NCBI GenBank assembly: GCA_964057225.1
Contig: OZ059898.1
Coordinates: forward strand, 12,797,767-12,861,766
Reading direction: 5' to 3'
Length of the DNA: 64,000 nt
From: Auanema rhodensis
Lineage: Eukaryota > Nematoda > Chromadorea > Rhabditida > Rhabditidae
Made by a program: the position numbers and the translations under genes. The stretch's first letter is position 1; each line of letters opens with the position of its first letter. This document shows, piece by piece, positions 25,559-44,209 of the stretch. Under the pieces are notes generated by a model. The model was not told the origin of the DNA. It did no database searches and saw only the letters and a program-made list of their open reading frames with translations.

Positions 25559-25993
25559 ATAATGACATACTGATGATAAAGCAAAAAAAAACATAAATTA
25601 TCACAAGTTTGTGTGTGATAATTACATTATTATCGTTTTCTATCATCATTTTTTCTTATTCTATCTATTCCTACTATAAATAGATTTTTTTTTTCAAAAA
25701 ATAAACAAAAATGCTGGATATTTTTTATGAATATTTTTTTAGGAAAAAACTTGTTTTTTTTTCTATATATACACACATAAAATTGATATCAAATTGGCCA
25801 GATAAAAGGTGTCGCATTCTAAATCATCTGGCAAAGCTAATTATCATAGAAAATATTTAAGAAATAAATAGGATGAACATAAGACAGAAACAACTTGAAT
25901 ATATTAGTTAACATGCTCTTTGTTGTTGGTCAGCACAGTTGTATGTATAAGCTTCTCAACTTGAGCTTCTTCCTCAGCCTTCTGAACAACAAG

Positions 25994-28350
25994 CTACAAT
26001 CGAATTCTCATCTGAGCTGTAGCGCATAGTAGCTCCTCATACGGTCGATGATTGTCGACTAATCGGATAACCAATTGATAAGCAATCTATAATACCGTAA
26101 TACTAACATTTATTTATAAATTTTGAAAGACTTCTCGTCTTTAAAACATACCATATCATCGTGAATCATTCGAAAGAGTCTGGTAAAGAGTCGAGTAGGA
26201 TCAATCGCAAATTCTATTACCTAGAAAGTGAAATTTTTTTCAAAAATAATTAAAATTATTTTTAATTCTTAAATTAATCTATGAAATCATAACAATTTCT
26301 CAAATCATAAGCTTTACAACTGAACTGAAAAAGAACATCACTCAACTACCAATCATGATGTATTAATAGCCAATGAAAAATTACGAATATTTCGAATTTT
26401 TACTTACACAGAGCAGAAAAGAAATTTCAACTCAAAGTTTTTATATAATTCTTGGAACTTTTATTCAACTTTCTCTCAAAATTTGAACGTTATTAAATCA
26501 AAGTATTGAAAACAGCCGATTACGGTATAGGTTGATATATGATGATTCCGCATACGAGTCCGTTAATCAGAGATTACAAACAGATATGTTTCAAGTTTTA
26601 GATGTGATATATCTTCTTCTAACTATACATACCTTATATGCACTTTCATTCTAACTAGTTAATTTCTTTTCTATAGTTTTTAAAGATTGATATGAAAAAC
26701 CTGTCTTCCAGGAGAAATGGGGCAGGACGGGTTGTCATCGCACATATCAGAATTACTTCTAAAACGAAAAGAAATGAATAGAGTCAGCATGATTTGTTTT
26801 ATAAGCATTTTTATCACCATAAACAAGAAAAATGACCATGTTTTATTTGTTTTTCTGTTTGTACTGTTACTTTCAGGAGCAAAAAGTGTTGCCTTTTCAA
26901 CAGTTAAATACTTACAGTTGGCCAAAGCTAGGAAGGAACATCCAGCCACAACCAAACCAGCTAGAAGTTCGCTTGTATAAGGATACATCAATTCCAATAT
27001 TATCGAATCTAAAGATTGGAATAAGAATAACTATATGATACACATATTACTACCGTCTTTTAGATTCACTTGTAACATCTAGGAAGACACGTATTGGTTC
27101 ACTGAAACCTATGGGATAGCTATCATCTCCAGTCAGATTTGTTATAGCTCCTCCATGTAAGGTCAAAACTGTGTCTGAAATGAAATAAGATATGAAGAAT
27201 CTTTTCTAATTCTAAAGCCATGGTATGCATTGAAGCCGATAGCGTCATGAGTTCTTTTGCTTTTATTCACCCACGATTCGCGTCCGTGAAGATGGGTGGA
27301 TGCTCAACAAAGGTTATATTCTTGAGAGAATGACTGAGAAAAAAGGATTTTGAGATGAAATAAGTGAATGCTTGACGCCAAGTTTGATCAGTACTCAAGT
27401 CTCCACTTTTTACACAGATCCAATGTCTCTTGTTCTTTTTTGAACATTTTTTTCGAATCTTAAACTATGTCCGAGCTCGAACTCGTTACTTCCCTCTAAC
27501 GATATGAGAGGCTCGAAATCCACTTCATCACACAGAGATGGGAGTATTTCATGCAGAATTGAACTGGAATAGTCTCTTTTTCTTTAAATTTCTCTAACAA
27601 TTGTTATGAATTGCACAATTTCTTGACATTCAGCTAGATTTCTAATCGTTTCTCTGCGTATGGATAGACTGACTGATGGCAAACCTATTGTTGCCGTGCA
27701 AGACGCCTCCAGCTGAACAGGAACATTGTTCTCTGTCAACAGAACCGGAGTGTGAAGGACAAATATTCAGATGTAACATTAGGGAAGAAATGAATCAACT
27801 GACCAGAAGCCAATTGAACAAGTCTTTTGCTTGATTCATGGTTACAAGCTCAAGTTGCTTAATCATATGTTTTGTTTGATCTCTTTTCAGATTCTCAAAG
27901 AACAGGCTGAGAAGGAACAAAGAGTTTTAAAACAGAATTACATAGAAAAGTGCAGTCAATTTTACCTTCGGAACATTGATAGAATGCAGGCCTAGATTTC
28001 GTTTTGTTAGGTAGAGCCTCACATTCATCATCAATCAGCTCAATTGAATCAACAAGATCTGATTCCATTGGAGAATTCAGATATGCTTGGGCTGCTCCTA
28101 AAATTTACTGTAAAACCAAAATATTTCAATATAATTTTACAAACCAGCATCAAGGCTATCTTCTATAGAAGGCATAGGATGTTTCTGCATTCTGAATTGT
28201 GCCGGAATCTGGAATATAGTAGAGTAGATGAATCAGGAATATCAGTAATTTAACCTCTTGATATGGGGCAGGTTTAGCACCAGGCGCAAGATAATGAGGC
28301 AGATAAGCTGTAACAGCTAAGATCGAAGTTAGAAGCACAGACCAAAACAT
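25994..28350 (-). CDS. Secreted ML (MD-2-related lipid-recognition) domain protein
   Basis: ML-domain proteins (NPC2, GM2A, MD-2 relatives) are secreted or lysosomal lipid binders with an immunoglobulin-like beta fold. Eight exons on the minus strand join exactly in phase: 28350-28255, 28208-28145, 28097-27966, 27174-27054, 27008-26916, 26758-26701, 26220-26152 and 26086-25994, giving 241 residues. A signal peptide is clear (MFWSVLLTSILAVTA). About 80 residues of Pro/acidic-rich pro-region follow, then Cys-containing YQCSE leads into the ML region: TVLTLHGGAITNLTG, FSEPIRVFLDV, SSWFGCGWMFLPSFG, MCDDNPSCPISPGRQ and, last, YEELLCATAQMRIRL. The FGCGW and CPxxPGRQ strings and the paired cysteines are typical of nematode ML proteins. 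The intron at 27175-27965 is unusually long. The ATG directly abuts a TTTTTAG acceptor, suggesting trans-splicing. Confidence 0.85.
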
Positions 28351-28352
28351 CT
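28351..28352 (-). promoter_or_regulatory. Trans-splice acceptor abutting the ML-gene ATG
   Basis: Minus-strand CGTTTTTAG is followed immediately by ATG. There is no upstream coding exon, and a TATA-like motif lies about 200 bp further upstream, so the AG is best explained as a spliced-leader acceptor with no leader between it and the start codon. Confidence 0.6.
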
Positions 28353-28545
28353 AAAAACGTACTTGTATACCGGAGAAATCTACAAATACAAATACTAACA
28401 TCAAAGACTCTTCAAACGAAAAATGAAAAAGAACCGACACAATAACAAGTAGAAAGCAATCGGTCAGCGTTGAGCTTCACCTCCAGTCTGTGTACAGAAC
28501 AAAATTGAAGAAAAGAGAGAAGACTGGTTAATATTGCTAGCTTCT

Positions 28546-28556
28546 CTTATATAGAG
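28546..28556 (-). promoter_or_regulatory. TATA-box-like element upstream of the ML gene
   Basis: The minus strand reads CTCTATATAAG about 200 bp before the ATG, in an otherwise G-containing context. This would place transcription start about 165 bp upstream of the proposed trans-splice acceptor. Confidence 0.35.
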
Positions 28557-28949
28557 CCTAAAGGGGCAGGGCTGGTGCTCTCCGTCTTCTTCACAGTCTG
28601 GAGAGCCAGCACCACGAACCTACTACGACCTCAATGAAAGTGACGAATCGGAAGAAAGAGAGTACTAAGAAATAAGAGAGCGAAACACACAATAGAGCTA
28701 CAAATCTGCTTGAAGCATCGAATCCCCGAATTAGAAATAAGAGATGATATCTAAAAGAAGAGTTATTTGAAGATGTTTTCTATTTGAATTGTTCGCAAAT
28801 TATTTATTTCTTGATAAGCCGACCTTCACAACTAGTGGAACATAGTAACATAACAGTAAATGTCAAAAATGGCCAAGGTAACATAACACAAAAATCAAGA
28901 AATGAGCATTATATTTCAGGGAATTTGCAACAAAACATTTATGAACGTG

Positions 28950-29045
28950 CATGAAAAGGGTATCGAACCCAAACTTACCAAACCTCAAGAGAAGTCACTG
29001 AGGGATTTCCACAAGACAAGTTCATGCGCAGCTAACCAGAGCTTA
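28950..29045 (-). other. tRNA-like Pol III A-box/B-box pair (possible SINE)
   Basis: On the minus strand, TTAGCTGCGCATG (29035-29023) resembles an A box and GGTTCGATACC (28969-28959) matches the B box within GGGTTCGATACCC. No clean cloverleaf can be drawn, so a relic or SINE is more likely than a tRNA gene. Confidence 0.3.
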
Positions 29046-29580
29046 GAAATGGTGATGTTGGAGCATCATTTCATGCAAAAGTGAGTACATAATTAGAGAA
29101 GAACAAAAGAACAGAATTTGAGTTCCTAGGGAAAATATTATTAAAAGAAATATTATTATTGCATTGAGAGAAAGAGATACAATATTCAGTTGAATTCCGA
29201 AAGGGTTAAACACTAAACGGGAGAAATCAGAACTAAAATATAGTTAACAAGTTAAAAAGGAGAAAATATTGAGTTGTGAATTTTGCACTGTACAGAGTCC
29301 ACACTCTCATTTTTCATTTGCGCCTGTTCAAATAATTCAGGGAATATGAGTAATAGACAACGATGTACCAAAAAAGAGCTACTTATTAATTCTTTTGAAT
29401 GGTACACCCCATATATTACAGGAAACTTCAAAATCAACAAAATACCGAAGCAAAAACTGAATTCGGTTAAAAAAAGTCCAACAAAATCATGTTACTATAG
29501 AAGTAGCATGATTAATTATTATGCTTGTCTTCATAAGCTTTTAGAGCAATCTGGAAATAAATAGTATGCTATCTAGACGA

Positions 29581-35770
<6,190 letters not shown>

Positions 35771-36639
35771 TGTTCTGAAAAAATATATCAGTTGATAATA
35801 TAGTTGAGAAGGCAACCGTTCAACACGAAAGAGCGAATGTACAATGACAAAGATTGTGAGATGATTCAGTATTGCAGGGACAACCCCCTTGTCAACGGAC
35901 GTTCGAAAAATGATAAAATACGTACAAATCTTCATCTACCTGTTGTGCATTTTTCATAGCACGCGTGAGGGCTTAAAATTTTGAATTTTTTCAATAGTTT
36001 TATCGCATTTTAATTAGAAACTTTGATAATAAGCTTAAATATTTTTTTAAATAATATTAAGGTTCAAGTTTTATCACGGATAGTAACCATTGCGTACTTT
36101 AGTTCACACGCTTTCATTGTATACCAGGCGTTTGAATAATTCCTCTTCTACTTTTACGAATTTGCATACTTTTTTAACTTTTTTATTAGTATCTAAGATT
36201 TTTTTTAACATGAATATAGATTATACATTTCATTTTACATTCCAAAACTTTTTTTCTTAGCTCCTCACTGTGAAATTGGCGTTTTATTCCACTTAGCTTT
36301 TACTATTTTTACCCACGCCAAGTGAATTACACTCATAATTATGGTTACATTTCTGTAATAATTCCAAAATTGACTTTGTACTCATTTTTTTTGATTGTTT
36401 CTTCTTTGCTTCATAATTTCCTAGTCTGATAAAATTATTTTATCCAAATATTTCAGCTACGCTTCCATAGGCATAACATATTCAATTTATGACCATTTTT
36501 GCTTTCCGTGGTATAATATTCATCAACCAAAATTTTCCCCTGTTTAGCTATTTTATTATTCATCAAAATCGGTTTTTATTACCTCTGAAAAGTTGCTCCA
36601 CTATTTTTTATTTAATCTTTTTTTCTGTTTAAGTTACAC
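35771..36639. other. Divergent promoter region, ABC transporter / CLK kinase
   Basis: About 870 bp of AT-rich DNA between the two divergent starts. The AG at 35775-35776 (minus strand) is a likely trans-splice acceptor four bases before the transporter ATG. No coding sequence is seen. Confidence 0.5.
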
Positions 36640-39600
36640 ATGGCTCATGAACGACGGCGGAAAATCGTCAGTTCTGACTCTGAAGATGAATTTTACAACA
36701 ACAAATATAAAAATCCTCGGTATTCCAAAGGTGTTGTTTCTTCTAATTATTAATTTTTCAGATATAATTCTCCCAGAGCTTTAATGTCTTCTAGAAAAAG
36801 GAATGCGGAATCTCGAGATGAACGTGCCAAGCGGCGAAATTTGTATCGTGAAGAACGAGAGAAGTATTCTGGGTTTCAATTCTTAAATTTACTTATGATT
36901 CATGTTTTAGAGAAAGAGAGAGGGATTACTCTCGTGGTAGTAGGCGACGGAAAGACAAAGATCGACAGAGTAAAGATAGGACACATAGCTCTAAGAAATC
37001 AACAGTAACACATAAAAAGGATGTAAAACGAAAAGCGTGGAGCACCGAAATGGTAAGTCAATTTGTTTTAAACCGTAGAGAAACTGGGAGATAATACGTG
37101 AGCCTATCCCTGGCACAGCTCATTTGCTCGAGAAGAAGGAGAAGAAGCAGCAGCAGAGTTGTAAAGTGAAGCTCCTTCCTGCCGGCGGTGGGCGGATGGG
37201 ATGCGCGCCTGTCTTCCCGCGGGCGACTATAGCCTCTTTGCGAAGTGCTGCTCTGGACTGATTTCAGTTATTCAGTATTCTTTCTCCATCGGCTTATCAC
37301 TACCCAACGGTGGTTGGACCACCACACATTCCGCAGCTTCTCCCTATACAGACGCCTGCTGACCTGTCTAGGTCTCCTGACGGTAGAAGCGGGTTATTCG
37401 AATCACCGTACTCTCCGATTTCATCGGAAGCTTCTACAAGACATAACTCTGTATTTTTGTCACCGACACCTGTACGTCGACGCTATATATCACACCGTCT
37501 ACCCCAACGGGGAGTTCTGGAGAGTGGACCTCAGAAGCAAAACGCAGCATTCGTGAGTAACGGTTCAACAGCGATGCTTCGCAAGGTCGATGGATCGCCC
37601 TTAGCACTGCGAAGGATGCCCCTAGTTGTGATTCCTCGTAAAAGGAAGTACAAAAACTTTGTTAGCCGAAGACGAAACAATCAGATGCTTGCGAGTCTTC
37701 GTAAATGCTCTTCAGATCCTAATGTGTACAGGAGTTACAATAGCTGGAAGAACCTATCGCAGCCGTTCAACTCTACCCAAGATTCACAACCTAATCAGAA
37801 GACAACTTCAACCAGATCTGATGTCTCCCAAGTTCCATTGGAAGTCGCCTCCACTGCTGTTCCAGCTGCTACCGCCGCTGTTACTGGCCCGGGGCCCTCG
37901 AGCGGACAACCGAAATCTAGCGTTACAAAGCAGATCTCAGGTAAACTAACCGAGCTCAAGAAAAGTGAGGCAGTCCGGGCTTCTCTGAAAATTCCTATTA
38001 AAGCTGCTCAAGCTCGTTCTCCTGGTGGTGATTCTTCAATCTCAACAACTTCTGAAAATACTACTTCTCTACCTACTAGTAATCGAACTAATAGTACTAA
38101 AATTACTGCTACTCAATCATCTCCTGTTACTAAACCACCGTCTCCCATGACTAGAACTCCCTCTGTCGATACTTCTTCTAATAAATTTGCACCTAAACCT
38201 CCTTTATCTAAACAATATTCTCTGCAAAAACCTTGTGGAATTACTAGTGTTCCTGATTCGAAAACTCCTATTCAAACCAAATCTACTGCTCCATCGCCTT
38301 CTACTCCCGCTGGAACCGCTATTAATACGCCATTGGAATCACCCAAGCCATCGTCCGTTCTTAAAACACCGGAATCTGTTCGTCGAATCGATGGCATTGA
38401 GCTTATACCACGAGCTGATCCGTCTGTTACACCCTCTGCCCCTAAAGCCTTACGCAAGGCCTATGGCTCGAAGAGTGGTACTACTATTTGCGCTGTAGGT
38501 TCTCCATTGGCATCGACGTCAAACGATGGTCCGCCACCGCCTCATCCTCCATCTTCTGGAGAAGATCAACGTTTAATTGAGAAGAAGTTAGGCTTACGGA
38601 AAAAAAAGAATGAGCTGGGAAAAGAAGGATTTTCTGGTAGTGGATTACCTCCCGTTTCGAAGTCTGGTGTTGACCTGGTGGAAAAAACAGATCAAGCTGC
38701 GGAAAGGAAGGCTAAGAAAACAGTTAACGCCGTAACTGCAGCGTTTACAGGAGCTTCAGAAAATGCTCCTGAGAAAAAAGAAAAAGTCAAAGAGCAACCA
38801 ACTTCTAAACCACCAAATCCCGCAAACCCCTTAGCTAATAATCTTTTGGCCCAGTTACAGCTACCAGCTTCACTAACAGCAAAAGTGGATAAAATTATTG
38901 CTTCGGGAGATAAATCTAGACGATCTAAAGTTGTTCCACAGGTAATATACTCAATAGTTAAGATACTGAAGCTATTATATAAAAACTGATTATATTTCTT
39001 TTCTATTTACTTGTATACAACTTTATATATTTCAGGTTGAAAAAGCAAGACGTGAGCCTTCAAGACAGCCGAGTGTATCAAAACCTCCAATTGAAGATGA
39101 CAAAGACGGTCATTTAATCTATCATAAAGGCGATGTGCTTTTAAACAGATGTGAGTGTCAAAGTTTCGTCTTGTTTCAATCGATCTGCATAATGCTTTTC
39201 CATTGTCCTCAGCCATCATCAGCTGGTGTTTTTTCGATTAGTGTAAACCGAAAAGATATTTCACTTTGAGGAGGTGGATATGCATGATGAAATAAATTCA
39301 CATGATCATTACAAAGTACCATATTTCAGTTATCATAGCTTCAACTCTTGGAGAAGGAACTTTTGGAAAAGTTGTTCGTGTCATAGACAAAGAAAATGCG
39401 AGTTGAAACTTTAGAATTTGAATCTCATTACGGTATTTTCAGGGTGAAAAAGAATTAGCTTTAAAAATTATTAAAAATGTAAACAAGTATCGCGATGCTG
39501 CCCGGCTTGAAGTCAAAGTTCTTAATAAGCTTAAGGAAAAAGATCAATCCGGAAAATAGTAAGTTGCTTTTTTCTTGATTTTCTGTCAAAAGACGAAGAT

Positions 39601-41167
39601 TTTGTGTTCTCCTGTTTATTGATGAGTATATCGCCCAACCAGCATTTGTCGCGCTTTCGCCGGACTGCGGTCGAACAAGTGACTCTATTTTCTTGGAAAC
39701 ATGGCTGATCACCTCATTGTAAACATTTCGTATCGATTAACATTTCCGGTTATTTGGCATTAATAGAATTTGCAAAAAAAATCTTCAAAATCAGTTTTAG
39801 TAATAATTTCCATTCTTGGGTGTTCTATTCAAATATGCTCAATTCTGAATTGCTCAGAAATCCCGTTGTAATACTGAAGTGAAACTCTGTTGAGTGTCCG
39901 ATACGAATATATTACAACTACATCTAGCATAAGAGAGGGAGTGAGAGAGATGTGAAGAATCTTAGTTTTTAACGGGAATTGTTTATGATAATGATTATTG
40001 AAACTTATACTCTGTTTTTCAGTGGTGTTATTCAAATGTTACAACATTTCGATTATTATGGACATATTTGCCTTTTATTCAAGCTTATGGGTCTTAGTGT
40101 TTTCGATTTTCTGGTTGGTTATCATTTAACATCAAACAAGAATAATAATTTTTTTAGAAAGAAAATGGTTATAGGCCTTATCCTTTAGACCAAACAAGGT
40201 ATATAGCATATCAGTTATGCTATTCTGTTAAATTTTTACATGACAATAAGCTTACTCATACGGATCTGAAACCAGAAAATATATTATTTGTTAACAGTGA
40301 CTTCAAAGTAGAAGAAGTTAAAAGAGGAAAAGTAAGTTTACTATTAAATTAGTTATCTTTATAATAATATTTTTCAGCCCTATAAAATAGTTAAAGACGC
40401 TAGAGTACAGCTAATTGATCTTGGATCAGCTACATTCGATCATGAACATCACTCAACCATAGTTTCAACTAGACATTATCGTGCCCCAGAAGTGATATTA
40501 GGTATACTCTCCTTGTAAAATTGACATGTTTTATGTATATACCCATTCAGAGTTGGGCTGGTCTCAACCTTGTGACGTTTGGTCTATTGGATGTATATTA
40601 TATGAATTGTATCAAGGTGTAACATTATTCCAAACACATGAAAATAGGGAACATCTAGCTATGATGGAGAGAATTTTAGGACCGATACCGTATCGGATGG
40701 CAAAAAAAACAAAGTAAGTTGTCGAAATGTCAAATTTTGCTCATCATTATATTTTAGAACGAAATATTTTTATCATGGTAAATTGGATTGGAGTCCCTCA
40801 TCTCAAGAAGGTCAATACGTTAGGGAGCATTGTAAACCTTTAAGGGTCAGTTCTTGCATAACTATACTGTTATAAACAAATTTTTTTTTCAGCGTTGCTT
40901 ACAATCGAATGAACCTGAACATGTAGAATTATTTGAAATGATTGAAGCTATGCTCGAATATGAGCCCAGTTCACGTTTAACATTAGACCAAGCTTTACAA
41001 CACAAATTTTTCCATAAGTTGCCAGAGCATCTTAGGTAATATTGTTTTTTTTTAATAAATTAAATTGTTATATTTACAGGGTTCATAACATTCCAAATAT
41101 AGACTCCTCTCGTTTGCCAAATAATGGCACTGACATAGTTCCCAGTCATTTGGACTTTAAGAATTGA
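36640..41167 (+). CDS. CLK/LAMMER dual-specificity kinase with long disordered N-terminus
   Basis: CLK kinases phosphorylate SR splicing factors in the nucleus. Fourteen exons (first 36640-36719, largest 37268-38941, last 41080-41167) join in phase to about 1055 residues. The first 108 residues are Arg/Ser/Glu-rich (RS-like). The 1.67-kb exon encodes about 558 residues of Ser/Thr/Pro-rich disordered sequence. The kinase domain follows: glycine loop [11 protein letters not shown], Lys in [10 protein letters not shown], catalytic [36 protein letters not shown] (DLG in place of DFG, an alteration seen in this family), YRAPEVIL, and the hallmark [17 protein letters not shown] motif. The tail is short ([16 protein letters not shown]...). 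The C. elegans counterpart would be a madd-3/CLK-like gene (inference). The intron at 39398-39442 starts with GC instead of GT. Confidence 0.94.
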
Positions 41168-42230
41168 ATGCAATACTCTGGATTACATAATTTTGTCACA
41201 ACGATCTGGATTGTGCTGAGATATGTTTAGAATGGGTTTAATAAAATATCAATTTTGGAAAGTATTCAATTAGGAATGCGTACCCTTTTGTCCTCACATT
41301 GATACAGGTGATTTTCGATTTCTGTTGTTATTGTTTTAGTTACTGGTTCAACTACTTTGAGGCTCTGTTCCATTATATCTCTACCCTTGTAAAATCAAAA
41401 AAATGTTATTATATTTTTCGGTTATTCCTGCCATTACTGCTCTGTATTGTAATTGTTTTTGAGGGTAAATACCTGCAGCTTTCCGGGTTTCAGCTGAGTG
41501 AATGCTTCTGATACTCAGTCGGTCGAGAGTTAGATTACCATTTCTCCCCCTTTAGCCAATTATTTCAATAAAACTAATTATATATTATCTGCTCTTTAGT
41601 TTGCGGATGTAGACCCTTAGTAACTTAATAACTGTGTTTACTGTCACACATACGATTTTACCTTTTTCGCATTGTCTTTAATATATGTTACCAATCATAA
41701 AGATTTGTCTATTTTGTTATTTAATTATTAAAAAGTTCTATTTTGTTAGTTTAATTATTATTAAGAAAAGAAAATGAATGAACGTGAAAGAAAGAAATGA
41801 TAATTAGACAAGGTATTACATTTATTTCTATTCATATATCAAAATAGAACAGTTGTAGCTATTCTATATAATCGTTTAGTTTTTGACAATTCAATGTTAA
41901 ACAGATGTTTTATATATCTCGATCAAACTTCACACCTTACTATGCGTCATATAGCCGTATTGCAAATCATAAAAGAATTGAAAAAAGGTTAGTCGTAACG
42001 TAATGCAGACGTACTACGCACACTCTTGCTATATGTTCCTATAGAAAGCGATGGTATTTCTTCCACTATTTATTTTTCATACTGTGGGAATTGTGTGGAA
42101 TACCATACGCAAAGTGCCGCGTCGTTCGTTATTTTTGAATGAACGCTAGAATAGCCAGCAGATATAGTCTTTTGATACTCTTACATCCTTTTTCTCTCTT
42201 CTATTAAATTTTTAACCATACTTTTTGCAG
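41168..42230. other. Intergenic region, CLK kinase to zinc transporter
   Basis: Contains the 3' UTR of the kinase gene (AATAAA at about 41240) and the putative promoter/outron of the transporter. The AG at 42229-42230 (TTTTTGCAG) abuts the transporter ATG. No gene is seen. Confidence 0.5.
42229..42230 (+). promoter_or_regulatory. Trans-splice acceptor abutting the zinc-transporter ATG
   Basis: CTTTTTGCAG is followed immediately by ATG, with no upstream coding exon, so a spliced leader would be joined directly to the start codon. Confidence 0.6.
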
Positions 42231-43942
42231 ATGGGTTACCTAGGGCTTGTGGGCCTTTTTTCCTGTGTTGTAGTTCTTGCTTTTTCTCATACTCACACAC
42301 ATGATCCTCCCCATTTGAAATACTCCAAGGAAGTCAACGAGGTATACATTCAAATATAATTCATAAAATATTGGTACTTATAGGCTGCTCATGATGATCA
42401 TGCTCATGGCCATGCTCACGACCACGGACATTCCCATGGTGCTGGAGGATGCCCACACGCCCATGCTCATGCTCATGCTCACAGGTATTTGACTTTTTAT
42501 AATACTTTTCAATGTATGCTGTAGTCATGATGATCATGATCACGCCCATGCTCATACTCATAGTGCCCCAAGCCACGGACATTCTCACGAAGGACATGGT
42601 CACAGGTATCCTTATCAGTTGATTGGAGAAAAACATTTTCTTTTTTAGTCACGGTCACTCTTCATCCAAGAGAAGCGTTCCAGAATATCAATATGAGGGG
42701 TATGAATATCTTAATCCCTTAAAGTATTTTAACATGTATTTCCTTCAGATATCTCTCATTCATGAATGATGCTAAGACTCGTGTTTGGGTACAAGCTGTG
42801 GGAGCTACCCTTATTATCAGTGCTGCACCTTGTTTCATCCTACTCTTTATCCCTATCCAGGTAAATACAATTTTGTTTTACAATTTTGAGCTGGATTTAT
42901 TTAGGGAAACACTGCTGAGTCTGGACCACTCCTTAAAGTTCTTCTTGCTTTTGGTTCCGGAGGTCTTTTGGGAGATGCTTTCCTTCATCTTATTCCTCAT
43001 GCTTCACCCGCTGGTGATTCTCATGGACATTCTCACGATGCTCATTCTCATGAAGGAGGACACGGTCATTCCCATGATAACACTGTTGGAGGCTGGGTAT
43101 TAGGAGGAATCATTGCTTTCCTTTTTGTTGAAAAGATTGTCCGTATCTTGAGAGGAGGTGACGAACACGGACACAGCCATGGTCACGGACACAGCCACGC
43201 TAAAAAGGTAAAATAATTAGTGTTTCAAAACCTTAAAAAAAATACACTTTAGGCTAAGAATTCTGATGATGAATCCGATTCTGAGAAGAAGACTAAGAAA
43301 GATAAGAAAGAAACCAAAAAGGAGAAGGAAGAAGAGAAGCATACCAGCATCAAGGTCGTTCTTAGATATTTTCCCGCGTAATGATTCAAAGTTCAGGTTG
43401 CTGCTTATTTAAATCTTGTTGCTGATTTTGCTCACAATTTCACTGATGGTTTGGCTATTGGAGCTTCTTTCCTTGCTGGATCAACCGTTGGATTCGGTAA
43501 TGTTGCAATATTTACTTATTATTCTAATCATTTCCATTTTAGTTACCATGATTACTGTCTTAGTTCACGAAGTTCCCCACGAGATCGGAGATTTCGCTAT
43601 TCTTATCCAATCTGGATATTCTAAGAGAAAGGCTATGCTTGTTCAACTTGTTACTGCTCTTGGTGCTCTTTCTGGATGTGTTTTATCTTTATGGGCTGGT
43701 GATGCTGGACATTTGGCCGGTGCTGCTGCTAACAGCTGGGTACTTCCATTCACTGGTATGAATAGACGCTTTCATATATTTTTATTCATTTTCCTATTAT
43801 AGCTGGAGGTTTCATCTACATTGCTACAGTTTCCGTTATTCCTGAGTTGCTCGAAAACTCATCTATGATCCAATCAATTAAAGAAATTTTCGCTCTTTTG
43901 GCTGGAATTTACATGATGTATCTTATCGCTTTGTATGAATAA
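42231..43942 (+). CDS. KE4/SLC39A7-type ZIP zinc transporter
   Basis: SLC39A7 (ZIP7/KE4; nematode hke-4/zipt-7 genes) releases zinc from the ER/Golgi to the cytosol. The product starts [19 protein letters not shown], a signal peptide. Two histidine-rich luminal stretches follow with repeated HAHAHAH and HGHSH units, encoded over three small exons. Next are membrane spans ([39 protein letters not shown]), another His-rich loop ([19 protein letters not shown]), and a Lys/Glu-rich cytoplasmic segment. The paired metal-binding helices are [19 protein letters not shown] and the LIV-1 motif [10 protein letters not shown], followed by hydrophobic spans and ...[13 protein letters not shown]. About ten exons encode roughly 440 residues. 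All expected ZIP residues are present. RFC4 lies 267 bp downstream on the same strand. Confidence 0.95.
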
Positions 43943-44209
43943 GTTTGTAGGTTTCATAAGTTATTGTTAAATGATGTCATTCTAATTCTTCATTGGTGAT
44001 ATGATTTCGCCTAATTATTCATACATTGATTGTTTACTGTTGCAAATAGGGTATGCATTTACTGTGAAGGGTTGGAAAGGGTTTTATATTATTAATCATT
44101 GATACTTATAAAATGAATTCGTTTATATGTTTTTTAGTTTTTCTGAGTTTTGGCTCAAATACTTTAATAGAATGTGGTCGGTTTTTACATTTTTGCTTAT
44201 TTAGAAGTA
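43943..44209 (+). promoter_or_regulatory. Possible operon intercistronic region between zinc transporter and RFC4
   Basis: The gap is 267 bp. A TATAAA-type poly(A) signal variant occurs near 44108-44114, a T-rich segment follows (44130-44150), and a TTATTTAG acceptor at 44201-44204 lies five bases before the RFC4 ATG. This matches the layout of nematode intercistronic regions but is longer than the usual ~100 bp and lacks a canonical AATAAA. Confidence 0.4.

Larger units (their letters stand above)
24557..25993. other. AT-rich spacer between convergent genes
   Basis: Contains an (ATATT)n tract at 25058-25082 and a (GAT)n tract at 25536-25558. It likely holds the 3' UTRs of the flanking genes. 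No other coding signal is seen. Confidence 0.5.
28353..29580. other. Intergenic region between ML gene and ABC transporter
   Basis: Holds the ML-gene promoter and, further right, the 3' UTR of the transporter. A tRNA-like A-box/B-box pair is seen on the minus strand at 28959-29035. No protein-coding gene is supported. Confidence 0.45.

Noticed and set aside
27600-27905. Two protein-like minus-strand frames inside the long intron of the ML gene (one after a CTCAG acceptor).
   Set aside because: Neither fits the phase needed between the exon ending at 27966 and the exon starting at 27174, which join perfectly without them.
37245-37556. Alternative plus-strand frames across the large CLK exon.
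   Set aside because: The 558-codon frame from 37268 keeps phase with both neighbouring exons; the others do not.
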